Positions 1-7,814 of a DNA stretch of 32,261 bases are shown piece after piece (positions within the stretch are counted from its first letter, which is position 1; each line of letters opens with the position of its first letter). The position numbers were made by a program, and so were the translations under genes. A model generated the notes under the pieces. It was not told the origin of the DNA, made no database searches, and saw only the letters and a list, made by a program, of their open reading frames with translations. Origin of the DNA: Terriglobales bacterium. Its GTDB lineage: Bacteria > Acidobacteriota > Terriglobia > Terriglobales > Acidobacteriaceae. The DNA lies in NCBI GenBank assembly GCA_030038475.1, contig JASHOU010000117.1:1-32261 (forward strand), written 5' to 3'.

Positions 1-1
1 A

Positions 2-589
2 TCGCTGATTGCGGTGGAAATGCAGCTCGACGTGCTGCGCCGTCAATCGGGAGCACATGCGCCAGTGGTAAAGTCGGAATTGGGCCGCATCCAGCAACTG
101 TTGCGGGAGGAAGTGCTGAAGCTGCGGGAACTGATGCAGGCGATGAAGTCGTTCGAGGTGGATGCCGACCGGCTGCTGGGTTTCATTTCCGATACGGTGG
201 AACGCTTTCGCCGTGAAACCGGCATCGCCGCCGAGTTCGTCAGCGAACTGGAGCGCGTGGACCTGGCGCAGAAAGGTTGCCGTGAACTGGCGCGCATTGT
301 GCAGGAGAGCCTGGTGAACGTGCGCAAGCACAGCGGAGCGAATCATGTTCTGGTGCGGCTGGCGCAGCGTGCTGGTAGCCTGCAATTGACGGTCGAGGAC
401 GATGGCAAAGGATTTTCTTTTTCCGGTAAACTGTCGAGCGCGGAATTAGATATCACGGGCAAGGGGCCAGCGGTAATTCGCGAACGCGTCCGACTGCTGG
501 CGGGTGAACTCACGATAGAATCGACTCCAGGACATGGCGCACGGCTGGAGGTACGCATTCCGCCGGCGAGAAAGGCCACCCATGGATAG
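2..589 (+). CDS. Sensor histidine kinase, C-terminal part (NarL/DegS class), 5' truncated by window
   Basis: The frame is open to the left edge, so the true start and any sensor domain lie outside. What remains is the end of a HisKA_3-type dimerisation helix (about the first 55 residues, charged and Leu-rich) followed by a HATPase_c domain. The N box is visible as QESLVNVRKHSGAN, the G1 box as DDGKGF, and the last motif as RERVRLLAG followed by TPGHGARLEVRIP. The phosphoacceptor His, which in this class precedes the helix seen here, is not in the window. The enzyme would autophosphorylate and pass phosphate to the response regulator encoded immediately downstream, whose start codon overlaps this stop by 8 bp, indicating translational coupling. 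The residues between the G1 and last motif (ITGKGPAVI) are a slightly unusual G2 box. The input signal is unknown. Confidence 0.88.
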   Translation, partial: SLIAVEMQLDVLRRQSGAHAPVVKSELGRIQQLLREEVLKLRELMQAMKSFEVDADRLLGFISDTVERFRRETGIAAEFVSELERVDLAQKGCRELARIVQESLVNVRKHSGANHVLVRLAQRAGSLQLTVEDDGKGFSFSGKLSSAELDITGKGPAVIRERVRLLAGELTIESTPGHGARLEVRIPPARKATHG

Positions 590-1373
590 GCCTACTCAGG
601 TTCGACCGAACGAAGTTCGGTCCAGCGAAGCGAAAAGCAACGAAGTTCGGGCTCACGACGATAAGTCCGTCGACAAGCCTATGCCGGACAAACGAACTCA
701 TTCCATCCGCATTTTGATCGCCGACGATCATCCGATTTTCCGCGATGGACTGCGGCGTTTGCTGGAAGCAGAAGCCGACATGAAAGTGGTGGGCGAAGCC
801 TGCGACGGCTTCGAAGCAGTGAAACTGGCGAGCGAAATCAAGCCCGATATTCTGCTGCTCGATCTCGCAATGCCGCATCACACCGGCCTGGAGGCGCTGC
901 GCGACCTAAGCATGCGGGCCGGCGGCGCTGGACCGCTGCGTATCATCCTGCTGACGGCGGCGGCGGAAAAGAAGCAAGTCGTCGAAGCGCTGCAGTTGGG
1001 AGCGCGGGGCGTAGTACTGAAGGATTCTGCGACCCAACTTTTGCTCAAGAGCATTCACGCGGTCATGGGCGGCGAGTACTGGGTGGGACGGGAAAGCGTC
1101 TCGAATCTGGTGCAGTACCTGCGCAACCTCATGCAGAGCACGAGCGAGGAAGCGAAACAGAAAAAATTCGGATTGACACCGCGCGAGCTGGAGATTGTTT
1201 CGGCCGTCGTCGCCGGCTACGCGAACCGCGAAATCGCCGACTACTTCAAAATCAGCGAGGATACGGTTAAGCACCATCTCAGCAATATTTTTGACAAACT
1301 GGGCGTTTCCACCCGCCTGGAACTGGCATTGTTTGCAGTGAATCAGGGACTTCCGCTGAAAACCATTGTGTAA
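582..1373 (+). CDS. LuxR/NarL-family response regulator
   Basis: This is a 263-aa cytoplasmic DNA-binding regulator. After a roughly 35-residue charged, low-complexity N-terminal tail (repeated EVR and KS units) comes a receiver domain. It starts IRILIADDHPIFRDGL, with the acidic pair DD and the phosphoacceptor Asp in DILLLDLAMP; the conserved Thr/Ser region is IILLTA and the Lys is in VVLKDS. The C-terminal LuxR helix-turn-helix is LTPRELEIVSAVVAGYANREIA through SEDTVKHHLSNIFDKLGV. The ATG at 582 overlaps the upstream kinase stop and has a GAGAAAGG-like ribosome site about 6 nt upstream. A second in-frame ATG at 681 would remove the odd tail and give the usual receiver start, so the start is not certain. 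It is the cognate regulator of the kinase; targets cannot be read from sequence, although the Flp pilin gene is next. Confidence 0.93.
   Translation: MDRPTQVRPNEVRSSEAKSNEVRAHDDKSVDKPMPDKRTHSIRILIADDHPIFRDGLRRLLEAEADMKVVGEACDGFEAVKLASEIKPDILLLDLAMPHHTGLEALRDLSMRAGGAGPLRIILLTAAAEKKQVVEALQLGARGVVLKDSATQLLLKSIHAVMGGEYWVGRESVSNLVQYLRNLMQSTSEEAKQKKFGLTPRELEIVSAVVAGYANREIADYFKISEDTVKHHLSNIFDKLGVSTRLELALFAVNQGLPLKTIV
604..622 (+). other. 7-bp perfect hairpin in the 5' end of the response regulator gene
   Basis: GACCGAA (604-610) and TTCGGTC (616-622) are perfect reverse complements around a 5-nt loop CGAAG. The hairpin lies between the two candidate start codons at 582 and 681, in a stretch where the word AACGAAGTTCGG occurs twice. 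It could modulate translation or simply reflect the low-complexity tail. Seen directly; function is inference. Confidence 0.4.
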
Positions 1374-1568
1374 TTGGCGTTTAATCACAACGTTGGCTTT
1401 CCCGGCAGGGTTGAAAAAGCCCGATTTTGGGGCGTAGTGTCTGAGCAGCGGTTCTTGACCAGGTCAGCAAGATGGGCATGCTGTAGCGTCCCGGATTGAC
1501 ATTTCCGTTATGCCGCTAAGGTCTCTGGTTCCGACACTTTAGTGCCATCCGGCGTCACTACCGTGCTA

Positions 1569-1596
1569 TTGGGTGAAAACGTACATTTACGATAAT
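1569..1596 (+). promoter_or_regulatory. Candidate sigma70 promoter for the Flp pilin gene
   Basis: A -35-like TTGGGT (1569-1574) is separated by 16 nt from a -10-like GATAAT (1591-1596), within an AT-rich patch that continues to about 1606. It lies about 80 nt upstream of the pilin GTG. The -10 matches consensus in 5 of 6 positions but the -35 only in 3 of 6. The rest of the 302-bp gap 1374-1675 shows nothing else I recognise; no cyclic-di-GMP riboswitch consensus is evident. Confidence 0.35.
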
Positions 1597-1675
1597 TTAA
1601 TAATTACGTGACGGCGAACCATGTGTCCGGGGAGACGAGCATCTCTCGCACGTTGCGTCGATCGGGAGTAAAAAA

Positions 1676-1846
1676 GTGAGCAAAATAATCCGTCAGCTTT
1701 GGACAGAAGATCATGGTCAGGACGTCGCGGAGTATGCGGTGATGCTCGCGGTGATCCTGGTCATCGTGATTGGCACGGTGCGACTGATTGGCGGCAACGC
1801 CAACAACGTCTTTTCACAAGTCGGCAGCAGCCTGGGCACGCAATAG
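1676..1846 (+). CDS. Flp-type (class IVb) prepilin, 56 aa
   Basis: This short gene starts with GTG at 1676, preceded by a GGGAG ribosome site with 7-nt spacing. The product begins MSKIIRQLWTEDHG, followed by QDVAEY. The Gly14/Gln15 junction with Glu at +5 and Tyr at +6 is the classical Flp prepilin processing site (G/xxxxEY). A hydrophobic helix follows directly (AVMLAVILVIVIGTV), then a short tail. Such pilins are cleaved by TadV/CpaA-type prepilin peptidases and assembled by the Tad secretion machinery in the envelope. No tad/cpa genes are present in this window, so it is a detached pilin gene. It follows the response regulator by 300 bp and is closed by a hairpin at 1861-1884. Confidence 0.88.
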   Translation: MSKIIRQLWTEDHGQDVAEYAVMLAVILVIVIGTVRLIGGNANNVFSQVGSSLGTQ

Positions 1847-1860
1847 TCCGCTCAACCAAG

Positions 1861-1884
1861 GCCTGTTGCCGCCTGGCAACGGGC
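1861..1884 (+). terminator. Hairpin terminator after the pilin gene
   Basis: GCCTGTTGCC (1861-1870), a 4-nt loop GCCT, then GGCAACGGGC (1875-1884) form a 10-bp stem with one T-G pair. The trailing sequence ATATCTCGTTTGTTT is T-rich but not a clean U-run. It lies 14 nt after the pilin stop. Confidence 0.6.
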
Positions 1885-1936
1885 ATATCTCGTTTGTTTC
1901 CGCTGGATTTCTCCCACTACATATTGCTTTGGGAAA

Positions 1937-1951
1937 GCGGTTTTTGACCGC
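1937..1951 (-). terminator. Weak hairpin downstream of the M48 protease gene
   Basis: Read on the minus strand, GCGGT and ACCGC pair around a 5-nt A-rich loop and are followed by TTT. It lies about 50 nt past the protease stop in the convergent gap 1847-2002. Short stem, so low confidence. Confidence 0.25.
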
Positions 1952-2002
1952 CCATAACTCGCTGTGGACGGAAGACGCGAGATCAAAAAGCCCGCCGCTG
2001 TT

Positions 2003-3772
2003 CTACTGCATCGATGGGGCCGCAGCTTTTTCCGCTGTCGGAGTCGCTTTGTCGGGCGACGCGGGAGCCTCGCTGCCCAGCCGGGTGAGGAACGGGAAAA
2101 ATGGCGTGACCTCGAAGGGCATCTTTTCCGACGCGTTGGTGATGGCGACAGGTTTGGTCTTGATCAACATCAGTTGATTGTTCCAAGGATCAATCTTGAC
2201 CCTTCCGCCAAGCGGCAGGGCGGCGATCTGGTCGGCCTTTTTGGGGTCGAATTGCGGGGAACTGGTCATCAAAGCGGACATCCTAGTGGCATCGCCCATG
2301 AGCAGGCTTTCCCCGAGGTGAGGCCGGATCAGATTCTTCAACTGCGGAGCGCGTGCCTGCACCGCCTTCAGGAATAGTCCCGCATTGGCAAGCTTGTCCT
2401 TATAGGGCGAGTTGTTGAGCAGTTCGACAGCTTTCTTGTCGGCAGCTTCTTCTTCGGAGCGATCACGCGCGAAATCCATGCGTTCGAAGGTGTGCTCGTC
2501 GGGAAAGAACATGCGGTCATTGAAGGCCAGCTTGGTATCGAGATGATGGCCAAGCACGATGTGAGCCAGTTCATGCGTGAGAATCATGGCAAGCGAGGCT
2601 TCATCGGGCAGCACGTCAATCATGCCGCGACTCACTACGATGGTATGGCCGACGGTGAAGGACTCGAGCGGCGTGGTCATCAGGACGCGGCAGTGCACAT
2701 CGGGAATGTCGAGATTATTGGTGACCATCATATTATTCACGACGGTCTGCATTACCTTGTCGATTTCACCTTCGGGCGCGAGCAGCCCAATCTGCTGCAG
2801 GCGGTCGATCACGTTGACTTCCGCCTGGCGTTCCCACTCGCGTTGCGCCTCGATGGGCGTTGCATCCTGCGCCTTCTGACTCTGGTCCTGCACCGCCTGC
2901 GGCTGGTCGACCATGATTTCGGTGAACTCAGAGTTGCGGCGCATATCTTTTAAGTTGTAGCCCCAGAGCCGCGTTTGCGCCTTATAGTTGAGCGTCTGAC
3001 CCAGTTTGTATTTGAGATCGGATTCCTCAGAATATATCTCCGCCGGCAGCCACACCCCGGGCCGCAGATTTTCACGCCAGCTGTCGAAGTGCAGATAGTA
3101 ACTGGCTCGCGGATGGGGATAGTAAGTGCCGTTGAAGCGAACGATGCTGTAACCCTGATCTTCGACCCAGACGCGGCCGAGGAACCGGCCCTTGCCGGCA
3201 TCTTTTTTGGGAGCCACGTCGATCACGATGCAGCGCACTTCGCCCAAAAATTCGCGCCGAACGAAAGTGAAATCGTAATATCTGCGCTGAAAATCCTGAT
3301 CGAGAATCACCATCTGGGCAAAACCGAGCGGCAGGAACTTCATGGAATAAACGTTGCTCAGCTTGCTGATCATGCGTTTGCCGAGCCCGGCAGTGGTGGG
3401 TGTGCTGAAGGTGCGGTCGTCGGTGCCCTGGCTCATATCCAGGCGGCCAAGAAAATATACATCGCTTGCGGGAACGGGTGCGTCGAGATCTTTGTCTTGT
3501 TTCAGATTCTGTAGATAGGTTTCGACCAGCGGATGCAGTTGCTTCATCTGCGCCATGAAGAAATGTTCGCGCTCAATGGCGCGATCCACCACCTCATCGA
3601 AACTGCCGGCGACCGCCACAGCTTGTTGCGTAGCCGCGTCCCGACTGGAAAGCTGGGGCGTTTCGGGCGGAGTCTGAGGGGGCGAGGTCTGGGCAAAGGA
3701 AAAAACAACGCAACCGAAGAGTACGAGCGCAGGAAATACCAATGGGGGACGTGGCATTTTGTTTTGTCTCAT
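2003..3772 (-). CDS. Secreted/periplasmic M48-family zinc metalloprotease
   Basis: 589 aa from the ATG at 3772 (MRQNK...); an alternative ATG five codons later (MPRPPL) is equally possible because neither has a good ribosome site. The N-terminus is a signal peptide (LVFPALVLFGCVVFSFAQ) with likely cleavage after Ala in FAQT, so the enzyme is exported. Residues about 40-330 form an Acidobacteria-type N-terminal region rich in Tyr/Arg/Trp. The peptidase core carries HELAH at residues 400-404 (zinc ligands His400, His404; catalytic Glu401) and the third ligand Glu near 441 in EEEAAD. This is the gluzincin pattern of M48 (HtpX/Oma1/BepA group). Likely role: degradation or quality control of envelope proteins, as in BepA; substrate unknown. 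The gene follows a TonB-family gene on the same strand, with a repeat-filled spacer between them. Confidence 0.9.
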   Translation of the reverse strand: MRQNKMPRPPLVFPALVLFGCVVFSFAQTSPPQTPPETPQLSSRDAATQQAVAVAGSFDEVVDRAIEREHFFMAQMKQLHPLVETYLQNLKQDKDLDAPVPASDVYFLGRLDMSQGTDDRTFSTPTTAGLGKRMISKLSNVYSMKFLPLGFAQMVILDQDFQRRYYDFTFVRREFLGEVRCIVIDVAPKKDAGKGRFLGRVWVEDQGYSIVRFNGTYYPHPRASYYLHFDSWRENLRPGVWLPAEIYSEESDLKYKLGQTLNYKAQTRLWGYNLKDMRRNSEFTEIMVDQPQAVQDQSQKAQDATPIEAQREWERQAEVNVIDRLQQIGLLAPEGEIDKVMQTVVNNMMVTNNLDIPDVHCRVLMTTPLESFTVGHTIVVSRGMIDVLPDEASLAMILTHELAHIVLGHHLDTKLAFNDRMFFPDEHTFERMDFARDRSEEEAADKKAVELLNNSPYKDKLANAGLFLKAVQARAPQLKNLIRPHLGESLLMGDATRMSALMTSSPQFDPKKADQIAALPLGGRVKIDPWNNQLMLIKTKPVAITNASEKMPFEVTPFFPFLTRLGSEAPASPDKATPTAEKAAAPSMQ

Positions 3773-3825
3773 TCTAGCAGTTATCACGGAGCGCGAACTC
3801 GGCAACGTCAGGTTCCTTCCGTGGT

Positions 3826-3917
3826 TCCGCGCACCACGGTTCCACAAGCTATAGTTACAGCGCACCACGATTCTGCGCACCACGGTTCGGCACACCAAGA
3901 TTCCGAACACCAAGAAG
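3826..3917. repeat. Degenerate tandem repeat, about 15-bp unit (core gCGCACCACGGttc)
   Basis: About five imperfect copies of a unit reading GCGCACCACGGTTC lie between the TonB-family and M48 genes. The copies drift progressively to GGCACACCAAGATTC and GAACACCAAGAAGTC at the right end, and a 14-bp insertion containing CTATAG interrupts the first two. They fill most of the 193-bp spacer, i.e. the presumed leader of the M48 gene. No protein or known repeat family is recognised. Confidence 0.6.
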
Positions 3918-3965
3918 TCCGCCCCTCGGTTCTGGGTTCGTTGGCGCTTCAAAAGAAATCCAAAC

Positions 3966-5012
3966 CTACGAGGCCAAAAGAAATTCGATGTGCAACAGGG
4001 CCTCGAAATCTGCCGGGCGGCCGTCTTTCTGCGCGGGCTTGAATTGAATTTTCTGGGCCGCCTGAACCGCCGATTCGTCGAGACCATGGCCGAGACCGCG
4101 TACCACTTTCACCACACGAATCTGCCCGGACGCGGAAAATACAACGTCCAGCAGTACCTCGCCCTCAATCTTGAGCTTGCGACCCTCGTCGGTGTAAGCC
4201 GGACGCGGCTTGTAAGTAATTTCAACCGGTAAGCTGTTGACGACCGGTTCGACGGTCTTTGCCTTGGGTTGCGCGGCCACGATCGTCTCGTCTCCAAAGC
4301 CAGCCTGGCGAACCACCGCGCGTGAGTTGGAGACGCCGGAGCCGTCACCCGTTGCGACGCCGTTGCCAAAGCCTGCGCTCGCGACTACCCCGCGTGCCCC
4401 ACGCGCTCCGCCGGTGCCATTGCCATAGCCCGCGCCCTGGGGCATTTCGAGGGATCCCGCCTGCGCGATCGTAACCGGGCGGCCGTGAGTATCGCGGTTC
4501 GGTAAGCCATTGGGATCGCCGAATCCGCCGGTCTGAACTCTCGGCGGAGCGGCTGCCATCGTGGGCGTTGCCGAGCTGCCGTTGGAAAACACATTGGTCT
4601 TCACGGGTGGTCTTGGGATTTGAACTTTCACATCTGGCAAAAGGTCCTTCTTCGCCGCCAGTGTGACCTCGGGAGCTTTCTCTTCAACCGCGGGCTGTTT
4701 TTTCTTGACTAATTCTGGAGGAACGCGCATAGCTTGGGGCCGCGGCATTACCGGTTCGGTAATTTTGGGAGCCGGAACGGGAAAATGCCTGACCGGAGCC
4801 GGCGTCTGTGGCACTGGCGCTTGAAAGTTCACTAGGCCGATAAAGTGATAGTCGTGCACCGGCAAAACCAGAACTTCAGGATGCAGGATGGCTGTAATCA
4901 GGAAGAACGTTATTACCAGAGACTGCATGCCATAGCTGAGAACGAACCTTCCCCACCGGGTACGCGGCTCGGGAAGTAAGCCGAGGGTCAACTGCGAAGG
5001 CTGGGAACTCAT
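3966..5012 (-). CDS. TonB-family energy-transducer protein
   Basis: 348 aa. The cytoplasmic N-terminus (about 1-28) is followed by one membrane helix (SLVITFFLITAILHPEVLVL, about 31-50). A periplasmic Pro/Lys-rich spacer comes next (about 60-150), then a Gly-rich stretch with repeated AGFG motifs (about 150-245). The C-terminal TonB domain (about 255-348) has the family pattern RPAYTDEGRKLKIEGEVLLD, then LDESAVQAAQKIQFKPAQKDG. Such proteins pass proton-motive energy from ExbBD to outer-membrane receptors. No exbB/exbD or receptor is in the window, so the partner is unknown. The ATG at 5012 has a GTGAGGTAG ribosome site about 6 nt upstream. The Gly-rich AGFG repeats are longer than in typical TonB and are seen in Acidobacteria homologues as I recall. 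Confidence 0.9.
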   Translation of the reverse strand: MSSQPSQLTLGLLPEPRTRWGRFVLSYGMQSLVITFFLITAILHPEVLVLPVHDYHFIGLVNFQAPVPQTPAPVRHFPVPAPKITEPVMPRPQAMRVPPELVKKKQPAVEEKAPEVTLAAKKDLLPDVKVQIPRPPVKTNVFSNGSSATPTMAAAPPRVQTGGFGDPNGLPNRDTHGRPVTIAQAGSLEMPQGAGYGNGTGGARGARGVVASAGFGNGVATGDGSGVSNSRAVVRQAGFGDETIVAAQPKAKTVEPVVNSLPVEITYKPRPAYTDEGRKLKIEGEVLLDVVFSASGQIRVVKVVRGLGHGLDESAVQAAQKIQFKPAQKDGRPADFEALLHIEFLLAS

Positions 5013-5272
5013 GTTCTACCTCACGTAGCAAACTGCTTTGCGCCCGCCAAAGATAGGCGGGTTGCCACAATTAGAAACTCCAACGCCGCAATTTAGAAAC
5101 CGGAGGAAACGGGCCCGACAATGACACTTCACCCACCTGAAATGCACGCGGAAGGCCACTTGGGACGAAGGGTACGCCTTATTAAGATGCTGCTAAGAGG
5201 CCAGTTACATTCGGAAAACTCTATCGTATCAAACTCCGAGGCCAAACCTGCAAGGTTTTTCCTATTTAAGGA

Positions 5273-5307
5273 GGCAAAAACTGGAATGGGAACTTGAAGT
5301 TTTTGCC
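5273..5307 (+). other. Strong hairpin in the 599-bp gene-free divergent region
   Basis: GGCAAAAACT (5273-5282) and AGTTTTTGCC (5298-5307) are perfect 10-bp reverse complements around a 15-nt loop. An AAGGAGG (5268-5274) that looks like a ribosome site overlaps the left arm, but the ATG in the loop opens only a three-codon frame. The whole gap 5013-5611 between the divergent TonB-family and FecR genes contains no ORF with convincing coding character. A TTGACG at 5536 may be a -35 for the FecR gene but has no good -10. A long untranslated leader or a small RNA is possible. Confidence 0.45.
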
Positions 5308-5611
5308 CGGAACCCCGAACTTATCGGGTCGGACGTTTCGGTGTAAAGCGCTGCCCCGGACCCTAAAGCGTACGTCTAGTCGGATTCGGAAACGATCAAG
5401 CTTTCGTCCGCTGAACGCCCTTTCAAGGTCTTCCCAGAGGTTTTTGAAGATCCTCAGCCGGGAAACGGGAGAATCTTTGCTCACGACCTAATGCAAAGCG
5501 GAATTTTGGCATCAAAGTGCGAGCGTTTACAAAAGTTGACGATTCCCGTACCCTGTTTCGGGCCGGGCAAAAGCGCAATCAGAAGTTCAGCGATACAGAG
5601 TGGAGACAACG

Positions 5612-7693
5612 ATGAAAACGACCAGGACAAAGAAGCCCAGGACAAAGAAGGCTACAGAATTCGGCTGGTGGGCGGCGCTATTGTTGCTGCTAGCCGCGGT
5701 GATTCTCCCCATACAAGTCATCGCTCAGGACGATCAAGACGATCCCCCGACCCGCGTCGCCCGGCTGGGCTACATGGAGGGTTCGGTTTCGTTCCTTCCA
5801 GCTGGGGAGAATGATTGGGTCGGAGCCGTGCCCAATCGGCCCATGACAACGGGCGACAAACTGTGGGCCGATAAAGGCTCGCGCGTCGAGGTGCAACTCG
5901 GCTCGGCCGTCATTCGCCTCAATGAGAACACCGGGTTCTCATTCCTCAACCTGGACGATCAAACAGTGCAGATACAGCTTTCATCGGGTTCGATCAACGT
6001 TCGCGTACGCCAGCTCAATCCGAACGACGATTTCGAAGTGGACACTCCCAACTTGGCCTTCGTTGTTTCCCAGCCGGGCAGTTATCGGGTGGATGCCAGC
6101 GAAGACGGCACCTATACCGTGGTCGCCCTACGCGACGGCGGGGGTCAAGCCACGGGCAACGGTCAAACGTACACGCTACACGCGGGGCAGCAGGCCACTT
6201 TCAGCGGAACCGATTCGCTGAACGCCGATGTCGAAGATCTCGGCCAACCGGACGCGTTCGACAACTGGGCTTACGGCCGCGATCATCGCTGGGACGACTC
6301 GCGCTCGGCGCAGTACGTGTCGCGCGACGTGGTCGGCTTCGAGGATCTGGACGATTATGGCCAGTGGCAGGACGACCCGAGTTACGGCCACGTATGGTTT
6401 CCCGGCCAGGTAGCCGTCGGCTGGGCACCTTATCACGTCGGGCATTGGGATTGGATTGCGCCGTGGGGATACACCTGGGTCGATGATTCGCCCTGGGGTT
6501 ACGCGCCGTTCCACTACGGACGATGGGTGTTCGTGGGCGGACGATGGGGATGGATCGCAGGGCCCGTGAATGTTGTGCCCGTCTATGCGCCTGCGCTCGT
6601 GGTTTTCATCGGTGGAGGCCCCGGAGGCTGGGGCGGCAATGTGGGGTGGTTCCCGCTCGGACCGCGTGAGGTCTATATTCCTCCCTATCCCGTCGGCCGC
6701 AGTTACATGACGCAGATTAATGTCAGCAACACGGTCGTCAGCACCACCGTGGTCACGAACGTCTACAACACGACCATCGTCAACAAGACGACCAACATCA
6801 CGAATGTGACCTACGTGAACCGAGGCGTACAGGGCGCCGTGACGGTGATTCCGCAAGCCGCCTTTGCCGGCGCGCAACCAGTAGCGCACGCGGCCGTGGC
6901 CGTGAACGCGCAACAAATCGCCAGTGCTCCTATCGCTGCGCGCGTAGCCGTCGTGCCCACGCGCGCAGCCGTTCTCGGAGCCAAGGCTTCGACGGCAGGG
7001 CGTGTAGCGGCTCCGCCGGCAGCCGTAATGAATCGGCCCGTGATCGCCAAGAAAGCGCCACCCCCTCCGCCCGTTCCATTTGCCAAACAGCAACAGGCGC
7101 TCGCCGCTCATCCGGGACAACCGGTAGCTAAGAGCCAACTGCAAAGCTTGCGTCCAGCGGCCACTCAACCTATGGTCAAGGTAGCGCCTCCGGGCAAACC
7201 AGCCACGCCAACCACCGGACGTCCCAATCCCGCGGCCGCAAATCGCCCCGGACAACCGGCAGCGCAACCGAATCGACCGGCCCCACCGGCAGAGAATAAT
7301 CGGCCAGCTGCCCCTGCAGAGCAAAACCGGCCAGCGGCGCCGCAGAACCGGCCGCCAGCGGAACAGAATCGTCCCGCAGCGCCGGAAAATCGGCCGCCTG
7401 CGAATAATCGTCCAGCCGAACCTGCTCGGCCTCAAACGAATCCTCCTGCGGCCAGTCGTTCCGAAGCGAATCGGCCCGCGCCCCCGGCAAACAATCGGCC
7501 ACCCGCGCAAGAATCGCGTCCCGCGCCAGAACAACGACCCGCGCCGCAGGCAGAGCGTCCGGCTGCTCGTCCTGATGAGCGCACGCCTCCGCCGGCAGCC
7601 AACAAGCCCGCGCCAGCGGCCAAACAACCGGCCCAGAAGCCGCAACCCAAAAAGGACGAGAAAGAAAAACCAGAAAAGCCGCCGGGCGAGTGA
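5612..7693 (+). CDS. FecR-domain/DUF6600-type secreted protein with Pro/Ala/Asn/Arg-rich repeat tail
   Basis: 693 aa from the ATG at 5612, which has a GGAG ribosome site 6 nt upstream; a GTG four codons earlier is less likely. Basic N-terminus (TKKPRTKK) and a hydrophobic signal segment (WWAALLLLLAAVILPIQVIAQ). Residues about 50-200 form a FecR-like beta-rich domain (ARLGYMEGSVSFLP, then RVEVQLGSAVIRLNENT). Residues about 215-365 form a Trp/Tyr/Gly-rich domain with the DUF6600 pattern (YGHVWFPGQVAVGWAPYHVGHW, repeated WGYAPFHYGRWV, WGWIAGP). A Thr/Val/Asn linker follows. The last roughly 270 residues are low-complexity with repeated NRPA/NRPP units and a Lys-rich end. It is exported and probably surface- or peptidoglycan-associated; the molecular role is unknown. 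FecR domains elsewhere sense or bind in the periplasm. It is monocistronic, ending at a strong terminator. Confidence 0.87.
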   Translation: MKTTRTKKPRTKKATEFGWWAALLLLLAAVILPIQVIAQDDQDDPPTRVARLGYMEGSVSFLPAGENDWVGAVPNRPMTTGDKLWADKGSRVEVQLGSAVIRLNENTGFSFLNLDDQTVQIQLSSGSINVRVRQLNPNDDFEVDTPNLAFVVSQPGSYRVDASEDGTYTVVALRDGGGQATGNGQTYTLHAGQQATFSGTDSLNADVEDLGQPDAFDNWAYGRDHRWDDSRSAQYVSRDVVGFEDLDDYGQWQDDPSYGHVWFPGQVAVGWAPYHVGHWDWIAPWGYTWVDDSPWGYAPFHYGRWVFVGGRWGWIAGPVNVVPVYAPALVVFIGGGPGGWGGNVGWFPLGPREVYIPPYPVGRSYMTQINVSNTVVSTTVVTNVYNTTIVNKTTNITNVTYVNRGVQGAVTVIPQAAFAGAQPVAHAAVAVNAQQIASAPIAARVAVVPTRAAVLGAKASTAGRVAAPPAAVMNRPVIAKKAPPPPPVPFAKQQQALAAHPGQPVAKSQLQSLRPAATQPMVKVAPPGKPATPTTGRPNPAAANRPGQPAAQPNRPAPPAENNRPAAPAEQNRPAAPQNRPPAEQNRPAAPENRPPANNRPAEPARPQTNPPAASRSEANRPAPPANNRPPAQESRPAPEQRPAPQAERPAARPDERTPPPAANKPAPAAKQPAQKPQPKKDEKEKPEKPPGE

Positions 7694-7720
7694 GGGAGTT
7701 CGCAGGCAGCTCAAAAATGG

Positions 7721-7754
7721 AAAGGCATCCTGGCTTTTCGGGATGCCTTTTTTG
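7721..7754 (+). terminator. Rho-independent terminator of the FecR/DUF6600 gene
   Basis: AAAGGCATCC (7721-7730) and GGATGCCTTT (7741-7750) form a perfect 10-bp stem with a 10-nt loop, followed by TTTGTT. The U-run and position 28 nt past the stop make this a textbook intrinsic terminator. Confidence 0.93.
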
Positions 7755-7814
7755 TTGCAAGAATATGTTTCTGGAGCGGCTCGATCTGAACTCAAGCCAC
7801 CATCAACTTCTGAC

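Noticed and set aside
1380-1675. Cyclic-di-GMP (GEMM) or other riboswitch in the pilin leader
   Set aside because: The conserved GEMM nucleotides and stem layout are not present; only a weak promoter could be supported.
1788-2377. Plus-strand frames of 129 and 137 codons after the pilin gene
   Set aside because: They overlap the pilin terminator and the 3' end of the M48 protease on the other strand, with no ribosome site or domain.
3826-3917. CRISPR array interpretation of the tandem units upstream of M48
   Set aside because: Units are contiguous and drifting, with no unique spacers of constant length, and no cas genes are in the window.
5294-5491. 65-codon basic frame in the TonB-FecR gap
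   Set aside because: Start inside a hairpin, no ribosome site, Arg/Ser-rich composition typical of random frames in GC-rich DNA.
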